A DNA stretch of 64,000 nt. Source: Aphelenchoides besseyi (taxonomy: Eukaryota > Nematoda > Chromadorea > Rhabditida > Aphelenchoididae). Each line of letters starts with the position of its first letter. Position 1 is the first letter of the stretch. The notes under the pieces are model-generated. The model saw only the letters and a program-made list of their open reading frames with translations. It was not told the DNA's origin and made no database searches. Position numbers and translations under genes: made by a program. Shown in pieces: positions 23,780 to 34,435 of the stretch. The stretch is from assembly GCA_024699855.1 (NCBI GenBank), contig JAMPIQ010000002.1, positions 17,608,001 to 17,672,000 of the forward strand, read 5' to 3'.

Positions 23780-24881
23780 TCCAGTTACTATGTTTCTTTT
23801 TGTTTCACATGTCTCAAACTTGGTTTATTCGACCTTTAGGTTTTAGTTTACAACCTACTAAGCTGTTTGATTCATTTGCTTCATCTTCTTGTAACCATTA
23901 TAATTCAGTTACATCGAACAGGAGCATAAGTTTTCCACTTCTCTTTGTAATTCATTTTACCTCCGATAGTAATACGTGGGTTGTTTCATTTCGATGCGTG
24001 ATAATGGGTGAAGCGTGTGAATTCTTCCAATATTTGTAAGTGCTCAATATTTTCTGCCTTCAGCTTCTTTAACGTGCTTACCAACTTATCTGATGCCTTA
24101 TATTCAATTTTGCTTCATCATTTCGTTTGCTAAGTTCAAAGACTCATAACTGCCGTACAAATGTCCTGACAACTTCCGGTGTACGCTCGACCTCTTCCTA
24201 ATTACCGATCAATAATAACAAAATTTTGACAGTCTCCTCAAGTTTATACACACCTATTTTCTTATTTCTGAAATCTTTATTAACCCAACAAAAAGAATAC
24301 CGTACAAATCAACATCTCCGTTTGCTGGTCTTATTTCCTCGTTGTTTATATTTGTATTCAACATTAACATATCGTTGACAGTAACGCCAATGAAAAGTAG
24401 GAAATAAAAAGTGGTCATTGAATCACGATTCAAACCTTGAATGAATTCATACGAATTAGTCATGAGTGAGAACGAATCCGAAGCTTATAAGCGACGTGAT
24501 GAGCTTGGAAAGTTTTGTTATTTAATTTCAATTAACAAATCGCAATGAACTTTCTGTACATGTTGGTTTGTTCTTATTAGTGTTTTCACTCCTAGCTTTT
24601 GTTCTTTTTAGTTAATTGTAAACGATGTTTATCTCCATAGCCGTCGATTCTGTCGACACTCAAGCCTTCAAACCACGACCCTACTGGAGTAGCGGTGGCC
24701 GTTCCAAGAAAAACTACAAAATGAAAATCTCACATGCGTTGCCCAACAAAATCAACGATACTCTTTAAGTCGAAGATCGTTATTCACATTTAAAGTTACA
24801 GTTGTTGCTACATAAACGGTTATTAGTTTTATTAAGAAACTGCTAATTACTAAGCGTTTCCGCATTGATAATGATTGTCGA
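23780..24881. other. spacer with one 47-codon frame
   Basis: The only item of note is a plus-strand frame at 24625-24768 containing PRPYWSSGGR then SKK, which looks like an amidation/dibasic site. I could not join it to a signal peptide with a plausible intron, so I do not call a gene. The rest is AT-rich without features. Confidence 0.35.
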
Positions 24882-25322
24882 TTACGACTTCTCTATGATG
24901 TTTCGAAGAGCACGATTGGGTCGAAGTTCGTCCGGTTTGCATGGTCGACATTGACGGGTGTTAAGTGATCGTCGTTTTCGTTTTCCACCGCAACAACCTT
25001 AAATTTCCATTTTTGTTTTCGAATTTCGTATTCAACAAACCACATCCGCAACATCCTCCGCAACAACAACACGGCGGTCGAACTGAAAAACAAACAAGAA
25101 GTTCGTGAATCACTTGAAAGACATACCCGGTGGCAATTTGACTAACAACGGCGGATTTACCGTCTGCATTGGCGTACAGCAACAACCTATAAAGTTATGG
25201 TATAAACACAAAGTATTCGACTGCAACTTACATCCACATCCGCAACATCCACATCCACAGGCGTCGACATTCGTTACGGAAAGTGTGAGCAGAAGTGGTG
25301 CAGCGATCAGAAGCCAAAACAT
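24882..25322 (-). CDS. Cys/Gly-rich secreted protein with furin-like site (copy 1)
   Basis: Exons are 25322-25232, 25186-25127, 25082-25041 and 24997-24882; the protein is 102 residues. A signal peptide (MFWLLIAAPLLLTLSVTNVD) is followed by a run built almost only of Cys and Gly (ACGCGCCGCGCC), a Pro/Val-rich spacer (TPMQTVNPPLLVKLPP), a second Cys/Gly block (CCCCGGCCGCGCCGG), a strong basic site KRKRRSL and a 30-residue tail with a CRPC pair. All three introns sit in phase 1. The gene is a tandem homologue of the one at 26112-26734. The plan (signal, Cys/Gly, Pro, Cys/Gly, furin site, tail) suggests an extracellular or cuticle-associated protein whose tail is released by proteolysis, or a metal-binding protein. 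I do not recognise the family. It lacks the conserved core of ground-like proteins. Confidence 0.65.
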
Positions 25323-26111
25323 CGTGGAATCTGAAACGAATGTCCGTAAGCTGCTCAATCAAAACTTGTTGTTTTTCGCGCAATCACATCAACTTCCATC
25401 AACTGACTATTCATTAGTGTTTTATACGAGAAAGGAAGTGTTTGAACGAATACAATCGGCGGAATTTTGTGCTCATCCCATTGGCTTCCAATTTGTTCGC
25501 AGTTTTCATTGTCTTTGTTATTGTGACGATGATGCAATTGGCTACTTAACGGCGACTGTAATTCGAACAAACAACCAACTTTTCTCTCGTTTCGAGAACA
25601 CACGCATTGTTCCAAAAACGAGATTGCTACGCACACAAACTTCTTCCGATGACCGTCAGTAGTGTTTGCGGGAAACACGATTTGACTGCTTGTTGAAGTT
25701 CATGGTCCAATTAAAATCTTTTAAAACTAAACGGCAATTAAACGTTCTAACAAACAATTTTAAAGTTACAGTAAACTTTTGGCTATCAAGATATTTATTG
25801 AGTGAATCATCGGTTATTCGTAATTGGTTGACAATAGACTCTCTGCAGAAACTACATTGTTAACTCCTTAACAAATTACTTAATTGAACTTATATTCTTA
25901 ATATTAAGTTCCCCCATTGATGTTGTCTTTCAAAACAGTTTTCCAACAAGATGATAACACTTTGTTTATTCTTCACTAAACTTCCAGAAACAAAAGTTTT
26001 TCGGAAATCACATTCTAGTGAAATACTTTTAGGACAGACGGTTAAATTTCAACTTATTATTTGGGATTATTAACGTGAATAGAACTGTGAATGCTAAATG
26101 AGTCGGGAGCC
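25323..26111. other. spacer between the two Cys/Gly-rich genes
   Basis: The 789-bp gap holds the promoter of copy 1 and the 3' UTR of copy 2. A plus-strand frame (25105-25662) is the shadow of copy 1 extended into the gap. I see no further gene. Confidence 0.4.
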
Positions 26112-26734
26112 TTAACATGTGCACATTTTCGATCCGAGCAACTTCTTTGGCTTAACAGATTTCACGGATCGTGTAGCACGCAGCAATTTCTTTGTCCCAT
26201 CGACAGTCGACGGAACTTCGTTTTCGATCAGTGGAACATTTTTGGCGTCGGTTGGTTTGCAGAGTCGATTGAACTTCATGATTCGTCGTCGTTCTAACGG
26301 ATCGCTCAGACTTCGCTTTCTGCGTCCACCACAGCATCCGCAACAATTGCATCCACAGCAACAACCTATAACACAAGAAGTAATTCGATTGTCTAACGAT
26401 TCTTCAACGAACATGGTTTACAACAACAAGGAACATGGCAAACATTGTGAAGAGCTAAAAGCTATACGATTAAGGTCGATGTTGACTAAAAATTACCCGG
26501 TGGTGGTTGAATGATTATCGGAGGCTGGGGACAGCAATATTGACAAACTCTAAAAACAAGTTGAAGTCAGTTGACATTGCAGATTCAAACAACTATCGTA
26601 TTGGCATTTCGAACTCACCGACAACACCCGCAACATCCACATCCACCGCAACAACAACAAGATGCGTCCGATTTGGAAGCGAGAAAACTGAGCAAAACGA
26701 ATGTCGTGCATAAGACGTAGAATTTGATCGACAT
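26112..26734 (-). CDS. Cys/Gly-rich secreted protein with furin-like site (copy 2)
   Basis: Exons are 26734-26619, 26549-26497 and 26365-26112; the protein is 140 residues. The signal peptide (MSIKFYVLCTTFVLLSFLAS) is followed by a Cys/Gly block (SCCCCGGCGCCGCC), a Pro/Ile spacer (PQPPIIIQPPP), a second Cys block (CCCGCNCCGCCGG) and the basic site RRKRSL. A longer tail, rich in Lys/Arg, ends KMCTC. Order, spacing and the GG-(K/R)RKR-SL junction match copy 1, so the pair arose by tandem duplication and then diverged strongly. Alternating Cys and Gly codons (TGT/TGC, GGA) give these exons a visibly repetitive base pattern. Function unknown. Confidence 0.65.
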
Positions 26735-27889
26735 CCCGACAAAACGATTCAACACTGAAAACAAGAAATTACATTCATTAATCTTTTGCATTCAATCTCA
26801 ACACATTCAACCAATCACGAACAGAAAAAGATGTCCGACTGTAAGGATTGATAAGATTAATATCTGTGCAAAACTAAAGACCGAAACTTCAAATTTCAAT
26901 TAACAAAGACCTCAGATTTAGACAATGAAAAAAAATGGGCTTCAATGAAGTTGTCCACTTCTCTTCACCAGAATTTTACGTTTCATCGGCAATGTACCAT
27001 CGAGACAACGCAATAACCATCTTCTCCCGTTCGCTACAACGTAACTGGAGAAACGATCAGAAGTTGAAGTTTCGAAAAAACCTCTCCAGTTTGCGAATTG
27101 CTGCGTCTTCTCGATTACGGAAGAGAAACATCGACGCAGAAAAGAATCCATCGGTCAGCGAATCTTCTTCGATCATCAATGGAACATACGCAGGACACGT
27201 ATATTTGGAGGGAATCTCTCCACGTCTGACGTTTTATCTAATTCTGTAGACCCGATCAGAAGAAAAACAACGTCTGCGCGAACTGCATCGTACACTCCCC
27301 ATCAACTTTCAAATGCATCAACACGATTGTTTCGAGCTATTGCAGTAACCCAATTAATCAAAACAATCCTCCAAACTCCTATGACTCATAGCCAACCAAA
27401 AGATACTTCTTTTACAAAATCAAACATTTCAAGAACGTGAGTAAAACTACTCAACACCCTACTAATCAAGCATCACTGTTAGTATCGTATAAGAGTCTTG
27501 TGGTTGTAAGACAATTGTTATAAGCCTTTTGTTTATTGCCATTTTATTGAGGATTCTGTTGCATTTAATAACCGAGCAAATTCATCAAAAGAAACCAACG
27601 AGAACACACACGAACGCAGACAAAAGGAGTTGGCCCGACAGTTGAGGGAAGTTGTGCGCGGACAATAATACTCAACGCGTACGTGTATTGTATTCCGATT
27701 TGAATGGTCAAAACAACAACAATCTAAAAACTCAAAGATCGAACCATATGGCGCCGTCATTTCGTTCGTTTTCGTGAGTTTTTCATTGTGAAAGTTGGTT
27801 TTTTGGTAAATTTGATGCTCATTTTTTATAACCGTCTGTTCATTATCTTAAATCATTCCGTTCACCTTAAAACAAATTTTTAGGTAACA
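26735..27889. other. spacer, no gene called
   Basis: Divergent intergenic space between copy 2 (-) and the Ly6-like gene (+). A plus-strand frame of 104 codons at 26935-27249 is basic and Ser-rich, with no signal peptide or motif, and probably chance. TTTTTAG at about 27877-27883 precedes the next start. Confidence 0.4.
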
Positions 27890-28355
27890 ATGTTAAGACT
27901 TGTAATCGTGAGCTATGTCTTTTGGACCGAGTTCGTAGTGTTGGGTCAAGAAGTGGATGCCATTCATCAGCCTTATCGAACTACCATACAAAGTGGACCA
28001 AACACTGCCCCGTTACAATGTTTCGTTGGAACCCAAAACTACGAAGCCCGACCCTTTGTGGACAACGTGACACTTCAAACTTGTCGACCCGGAGATGGTT
28101 GCTGTTACATGATGAGTAAGTTCTACGAGACATTAAACCGTTAATTGGAACTTAGGTTCGTTCGGCAGTACGCAATATGGTTGCCACAACGATTGTCCGG
28201 AACGTCTGCGAACGTTTCTTTGCGGTCCCGATCCCGACAGCAACTTACAGGACATCTACTATTGCTATTGCAAAGATCAAAACGATCCGAATTGTCAGCC
28301 AACGGATACGAAAGAGAAACGAAGACGTCGCTCGCTTCTACTTCGATTGTACTAA
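27890..28355 (+). CDS. secreted Ly6/ET-module-like cysteine-rich protein
   Basis: Exons are 27890-28115 and 28156-28355 (phase 1), about 141 residues. A hydrophobic start (MLRLVIVSYVFWTEFVVLG) is followed by one cysteine-rich module: LQCFVG, then TCRPGDGCCYMM, YGCHNDCP, FLCG and a terminal YYCYCKDQNDPNC. The CxxG start, CC in the middle and CxC...C end resemble three-finger Ly6/ET-module proteins of nematodes, which are secreted or surface-bound modulators. There is no hydrophobic GPI-anchor tail. Instead it ends in a basic stretch, KEKRRRRSLLLRLY. That RRRSL string echoes the cleavage sites of the two Cys/Gly-rich neighbours. It ends 35 bp from the coiled-coil gene on the other strand. Confidence 0.6.
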
Positions 28356-28390
28356 ACAATATCATAGCTTTTATTAATAAGACTACTGAG

Positions 28391-30884
28391 TTATGAAACT
28401 AAATTAGTCGTGTTCTGAATATCTTGTTCTAGTCGAAAAATTTCTTCGCGAAGTTTGTCGTTGTTGAATTGGCGTTGAACTCGAATCTCGTTGTGTGTCC
28501 CAAGAACGGTGCGGGCGCGATTCACCGCATAATCACGACGCATCACCGTATACTCCAACTCCTATAAACGCCAATTAACTCTTGAGTACAGTGTTTTCTG
28601 ACTTTCTGAACATGCCACAACTCTTTTTCCATTTGTTGATGGATTTTCTGAAGTGAATGAATTTCGTTCAGACTTTCGACACGTTTCTCGGCCATTTGCT
28701 CCAAAACTTTAAAATCACCGATTTTCGAACGATATTGATCGCATTGAGCTCTTGAAAATAAAAGTGAATCAACAACCTCCTATCCACAACCTTTACCTTG
28801 CTTCTTCCAGTTTCTGCAACATATTCTTTACGTCAATTTGAATGCTATGAACACGTCCGAGTGTGTCGGTGAGTTTCTGTTCCAAAACACTTTCGGGATC
28901 CTTCTCGTCCACTTGATTTGCATCAACCACCGGCAACGCTGCTGCAAGCAAATTGACATAAACTCTCGACTTCGTTCTCACCGATTCGTTTTTCTTGATG
29001 CTGCTTCTCGAGTTCGTTCTGTGAACGATACAGCGCTTCCGACGCGTTTTTGGCTTCGTTGTGTTGACGTTCTTTTTCTCGGATCTAAAATTGTCTAATA
29101 AGTACTAATCGTGGCTTTGAAAGACCTTTTCTTCCATTCGCTTTTTTCGATACTCCAACGCAACTTTGCGTCTTACGAGGTCGGTGATTGAATCACGAAT
29201 CCGAGAATACATTTTTGCACCTTTCCAAACTCCTTCGTCGGTATCATCGTTGACTGATCGAGATCGTCGTATAAGAGGAACATTCAAATAGTCAGCGGAT
29301 GGCGCAAGTTTGTCCTTAAACTGAATTAAACACGTTGGTATGTACGGAAACCTACACTTGCTTTCCGCTCTTTCACCAACTCGTTCAATTCGCCAATAAC
29401 CTTTCGATAGGCATTCAACTTGAATTCGTTAAGAAATAACTCGCGTTCCAACGCTTCGAACGACTCCGAAATTGTGTACACATCCGACGGCTGGAAGTCG
29501 GATTGCCGTTCGCGACGGACGACTTTGTGTTCGTCTTCAACAGCAGCACAACGCTAACAAGTAGAAATCAAGGAGGACTTGTAAATTCAAACTTACAATT
29601 CGCAGCTTTTCACGTGTTTTCTCTGCTTCGTGAAGCGATTGATCAACCTCGGGCATCGACTGCTGTTGTTTGTGTTGAATTACACGCAAATGTTGATTTG
29701 CAGCTTCACGTCTCATAATTCGTGCCTATAAAATTGGATAAAATTCCGTTGGTTATCATCTTACTTCTTGTTTTTCACGTAGATTTGAGAGTCGAGCGAT
29801 TCGCTTTGTGAGTGCGGCGCTCTTCTGTGTACTATGAGTCAACGGGTCGACGGAATTTCGCGTTTGATCCACACGTGACATCTCTCTGCAGTGGCTAGTT
29901 GTGAAATGAAAGCTACAAAATTTTCCTACTGGTTCCGTTTATCCAAGAGACGAACTTTGTTGCGATTGTTTTGAAGTGATTTCATTAACTTCGCAAAATG
30001 ATCTTCCAGCTGCAAAGTCCCACTCTCGTATGTTTCTAATCGATCCTTCAGCTCTTGATATTCGTTCTTTCCGCTTGTTTTGGTTCTAAACACTTGTCCA
30101 TTGACTGCATTCGAAGCTTGTTGTCAACTCACGACTTCATTAACTTCGCTGTGATTGCAAGCTGTTCCAATTCGTTTTCGCCAATCTCAACGTCTTTGCG
30201 CAACCTTTCCAAATACGCGTCCTAAACATCAGATACTAAAACCTTTTAACTTCATTACCTGAATTCTCTTCTCCTTCTCCACGGCATTCACGTTCGTCCT
30301 TGCCTTCCCGACCATGCTCTTCATCAACTTCACATCGTTGCGTTCGGGCCATGCAATCGAATCGTAGTGTATTTGAATTTGATGAATCTGACTATTCAAA
30401 CTATCCAAATCAATGCGCAGTTCTTTCTCTAAATCTCAACTTTTTCCCAAGGGTTAAAACTTTCGACCGACCTCTTTGTATTTCGACCAACAGCTCATCT
30501 CGTGCCTCGTCCATCTGCTGAACAGCAGTATTATGGGCACGATCGTCGTTCTCATGTTTGCCACCGAAACTTTTCGCTTTCGTTTGGCTGTCAACGAGCT
30601 CTCGATTCAAACGCTTTAGTTCTTTTCGTAGTCCCGGCTCATCGTTTCGAAGACGTTGATTGCGCGAACGAATAGTCCGCAAACTCACGTCCTACGATTT
30701 TCATTAGCCAATGATAAGATATCAGACAAGATACCTGCTTTCGTATTTGCTCTTCAATTTGTAACAACACGTTTCGCAAATGTTTTTCAAGTTGAAGCTC
30801 ATAGTTCCGAAGACGTGGCTGAAACATTGAATGGTCGGTGCAACACAACGGGCTTACATTATAGACATTGATATTGTTGGCCAT
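28391..30884 (-). CDS. long coiled-coil protein
   Basis: About fifteen exons separated by 40-60-nt introns run from ATG at 30884 to TAA at 28391-28393, giving roughly 700 residues. Almost the whole product is predicted coiled coil rich in Glu, Lys, Arg, Gln and Leu, for example LRNYELQLEKHLRNVLLQIE near the start, KELKRLNRELVDSQTKAKSF, LEYRKKRMEEK in the middle and REEIFRLEQDIQ at the end. A non-coil segment near 29290-29180 (YLNVPLIRRSRSVNDDTDEG) is basic/acidic and could be a regulatory linker. I did not resolve every junction. No head or motor domain, zinc finger or membrane segment is visible, so it may be a cytoskeletal, centrosomal or scaffold protein. I cannot name it. Confidence 0.65.
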
Positions 30885-31605
30885 GGTGATTGCAAATGAA
30901 AGACTTCAAAGAAGGCGAATAGACTTTTAATTGTTTACCCGTTCATTCCAATCAACCACTACGACGACGAGAAACGAAAATAACCACCTGTGGACAATGA
31001 AAAACGCCGTTTTGGTTTTCGTAAAAGCGGCAGTTTACGAAACGAAATTGCGCCATTTCCGTTTTGCTTATTCGTGTTCCCAACCGCAATTTCAATGCCC
31101 CGACGGTTTTTGTGTTTCCGTGGCTAAACGCCAACCAAATGGCGGTGAATTTCTTTGTAAAGAAACAGAAGAATTTAAATGCTTCCGCGTAAACTCACGG
31201 CTTGTAAATGCTGTAAACAAAAGAGTTGATTTCTGATTTACATCACTAGTCAAATTCAGAATTGGATTATTGAGCGTGCAATCCAACGGTTCAACTCACT
31301 GTCTTTGTTGATTCCATAACCCCCTGGTTTTGCTGAGCTGATTTTGGCAATCACAACAATTTTGTTGCAAAGATTCTTAAAGAATCAAAAGTACCACAAC
31401 AACAAACCATCGACAAAAGGATTCAAATTGGGACTCCACTTCTAAAGATGTTCATGCCTGGTATTCACCTTCTATTTCTGCAACCTGTGGATCGATTGAC
31501 ACACAATTAACAACATAAATTAATCTAATTTTAATTGATTATAACTGCAAATTACAAGCACAAAGACCAACTACTGTCGTTGTTATAGTCATGTTCACAA
31601 GACTC
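30885..31605. other. 5' flank of the coiled-coil gene
   Basis: A plus-strand frame (30931-31236) has a few Cys residues (FQCPDGFC) reminiscent of an LDL-receptor class A repeat, but the rest of that repeat (the acidic DxSDE end) is missing. I do not call it. No other feature. Confidence 0.35.
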
Positions 31606-32068
31606 AGTTTTTGAGTATGTTTCCTATTCCAATTCTGCTCTCGATCAACTTCAGCTGCCCAAATCCTGAACATTGCATTTCTATATGCTTACTAACAAGT
31701 GTGCCAAATTAGAACTTTCTGCCATTAGCAGGAAGAACTACATAAACTTTTGCAATTTTGGACGATTTTTGACAGATTGTTCGGCTTTAAAGAGCTCTCA
31801 TTTCTCTCTCAGTTATCCGATGGCTACGAGTTTGAACACATTGAATAGCCAGTCTTTTGGAGTTTTTATCAATGTAATTTGAGCACTAGTTGGTGCCAGA
31901 ATCTCCGAACTACATCGCTTTGCGCGATGGACGTGTCATACAAGGGAATGGGGGGTGTTGTGTGTTTTAGCTCTCTGGCTGACTGCATTCCCGCGATATT
32001 CACAGGGTTTAAAGTTGATTATTGTTTATTATTGTTCTGTTAATTACACGTTGCTACAGTCACTAGTT
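31606..32068 (+). repeat. dispersed repeat, copy 1
   Basis: This 460-bp block reappears at 62856-63321 in the same orientation. Long stretches are identical or differ by single bases, such as the segments around GCTCTCATTTCTCTCTCAG, GTTGGTGCCAGA.TCTCCGA and GATATTCACAGGGTTT. The central 380 bp are the most alike. It has no protein frame of note and I found no terminal inverted repeats or target-site duplications. A non-autonomous mobile element is the likeliest explanation. Confidence 0.75.
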
Positions 32069-32829
32069 CTTGAGGTACAGACGTTAAAAAACCTCCGGAG
32101 TTTTGTCAGAATCATACGATAAGATTAAAAAAATTTAGATGCTCAGAGATCGTGAAAGACTGACGATCTTCTATTCAAAATGCCATAGTTTTTTGCTACT
32201 ATTTAACTAGAAGTGAAAGGTTTAGAACTATTATTTACAATGTTTTTGCGATCTTAGCTTGGAGTTCAGATGTGAATTTGGTGATCTAAACATTTGGTTT
32301 ATTGAGTTCAAAATCACTAGGAAATACAGGAGTTTGCGGTGTGATTTCAATATAAGCGATAACTCACATTTGAAAAACAGTTAAATCGAATTCGCGAACT
32401 CCAAAAGAAGCGAATCTCTGCAAGCAGATCGCTTATTCACACCACTACCTCTGCACATTTCCTCCTGTCCGATTTCTCGAGGACTATAGTTGGCCTTAAC
32501 TCTGAAGGCTTCTAACGTCTAAGAGCGTGCTATTCGAAGATCACTTTCTAATAGAACCTTTTAAAGCGGATTCAAATGAAGTATCCCCTTGTGTTGAAAT
32601 TCCACCGCAAATTCGTGCACTTTCCTTTCAGTTATTTCAAAAACTCGTTTCTAACAAGAGTGCAGTTTTGTGTTTGGCGTTCTGTTGATCGGAGCTGAAA
32701 TTGGGCGCTAAAATCATTTCGACTTTAAACGTTTTGTTTCCGAATGGAAGTTGAGAGTCTGTAGATCGGTTTCCAAACCACGATTCAATTCATCTTTAAA
32801 AAATTTTGTAACGAGATGATTTCAGAAGC
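32069..32829. other. 5' flank of RPA2
   Basis: AT-rich spacer without a supported gene. An acceptor-like TTTCAG ends at 32825, four bases before the RPA2 start, so the 5' UTR is either cis-spliced or trans-spliced. Confidence 0.4.
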
Positions 32830-33891
32830 ATGGACAGCACTTTCGTTACCACAATGGGAATGAGCGAATGGGGCGATGAGCAGAATTCGCAAGCCAACGA
32901 CACCGCTGCACAGGGCGAAAACGATCGTCTCCAAATGCCGTGTTTGCTCATTGATCTTCTCAACCTGCCGCCGTCTGAAGAAAAGATCTCGTATGGAAGC
33001 TACACGTTTTCAACAGTAAGAAAAAGTTTGAAGATCGTACGTTATTTTGGTGTTTTCAGATTCGTGTCGTTGGTCAAATTGTGAATATCACGGAGACTGA
33101 AAACCACGAATTGCACTACGAAATTACGGATCCGGACGACAAGTCGGTCGATGGTCGAACTGTTCACGGCACAATCTATGCACAAGCACGTGTAGGTTGC
33201 ACGATTTTTACTGTTCTTTTATTGAAGGCTTAGAAGGGCACCTACTCGGAGGGCGATTGGATGATGGCTTATGCAAAATTGCGCTCATTCGACGGTGCTC
33301 TAAATCTGTTGACGTTTGCGGTTCGTCCAGCCGATTTGGCGGACGTTGCTTTGAACAAGGCACAAGCTCGTTGTGCCAAATTCTACTACAGAGACGTAAG
33401 CCATGCAGCTGCGATTTTGAATATGCGATTGTTTGCAGGACGGTCCGGAAAAGATTTTGCACGGTGTAGTGCCCGAATACATGGGAACTCCGTTGACCAA
33501 TGAAAAGTTGAGCAGTTCCGTCAAAAGCGAATCCGCGAACACTCCGCAGTTTGGTGCTCCGTTCAACATTCCAAATTCGTTTCCAAGGCCTCCACAATTG
33601 ACTCCCATTAATGCTGCACCAATCGCAAAGAACGAACAGAAATCGAGCAGCGCTTGCGGAACTCGCGATCGAGTAAATTTCTGCCTCACTTGGCTTTTGC
33701 ATGACTTCGTATTTCAGATCAAGAGCTACTTCAAAGAACACGAAAACTCGCTGCCAAAGGACGGCTTTCACATGGAGGACATCAAACGTGAACTCGGAAA
33801 TCCAGCGAACTTTGAGAATGAGATCTTCTATTTGCTCAATGAGGGAGTTTTGTTTAACACTCACGATTCAAATCACTTCACAATGATCTAA
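32830..33891 (+). CDS. rpa-2: replication protein A 32-kDa subunit
   Basis: Exons are 32830-33015, 33060-33191, 33234-33395, 33439-33672 and 33718-33891, about 295 residues. The N-terminal tail is Ser/Thr/Gly-poor compared with the classic phosphorylated tail. An OB fold follows: VVGQIVNITETENHELHYEI, then DPDDKSVDGRT and ...KLRSFDGALNLLTFAVRP. A flexible Pro/Asn/Ser linker (NTPQFGAPFNIP) leads to a winged helix (FHMEDIKREL...NEGVLFNTHDSNHF) that in other animals binds repair and primosome factors. With RPA70 and RPA14 it forms the single-strand DNA-binding complex used in replication and repair in the nucleus. All introns are in phase 0. AATAAA lies at 33989-33994. Confidence 0.92.
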
Positions 33892-34435
33892 TTGGTGCTC
33901 ATCTCTTGTCATTTAAATTCTCGCCAAATTATTATTTTTTCTGTAATTTGATGATCTTCACTTAATCCCGACTCTTTCAGTCGATGGAAATAAAGCTAAG
34001 TCTACGCAATTTGCTTGTTGTTTAAATGTCAGTTGAACAGTTTTACTGACCAATCTTCGGTGCGGAAGTTCATTTCCAGTAGCCAACTGAAACCTTACAT
34101 CAACCCTCTGAAAACATGCGGACAATACAAGAAAATTCGATACCTACTTTTCACTTGGAAACTGTTGACATCGAAATCACGCTGTTGAGCAGCTGATGAT
34201 GACTTGCAAACAAAAAAACATCCACGACAATTGAATTGAGTCTCAACTGCGACACTTGAACGGTCGTTGACGCCTTGGCATTCTGCCAATTGACATACCA
34301 ATTGGTGACTTGGTGTGCTCGTTCACTCATCTGGCTTGTTAATTCGCGCAGACAACTTGTTAAGCTAGACGAGCGTTGCTTTATTGCTAACCGATGATTA
34401 TTTGCAGGAAAACAATTGGCCTTTGATTCACGAAA
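33892..34435. other. spacer between RPA2 and the Q/N-rich gene
   Basis: RPA2 3' UTR (poly(A) signal at 33989) and the next promoter. A minus-strand frame of 154 codons here overlaps the following gene's first exon and is its shadow. Confidence 0.45.

Noticed and set aside
24625..24768. 47-codon frame with PRPYWSSGGR as a neuropeptide
   Set aside because: No signal peptide can be joined with an intron of plausible size and correct phase.
30931..31236. Possible LDL-receptor class A repeat (FQCPDGFC)
   Set aside because: The spacing of later cysteines and the acidic calcium-binding end are absent.
33208..33864. 218-codon minus-strand frame
   Set aside because: It is antisense to RPA2 exons; the RPA2 protein is unambiguous.
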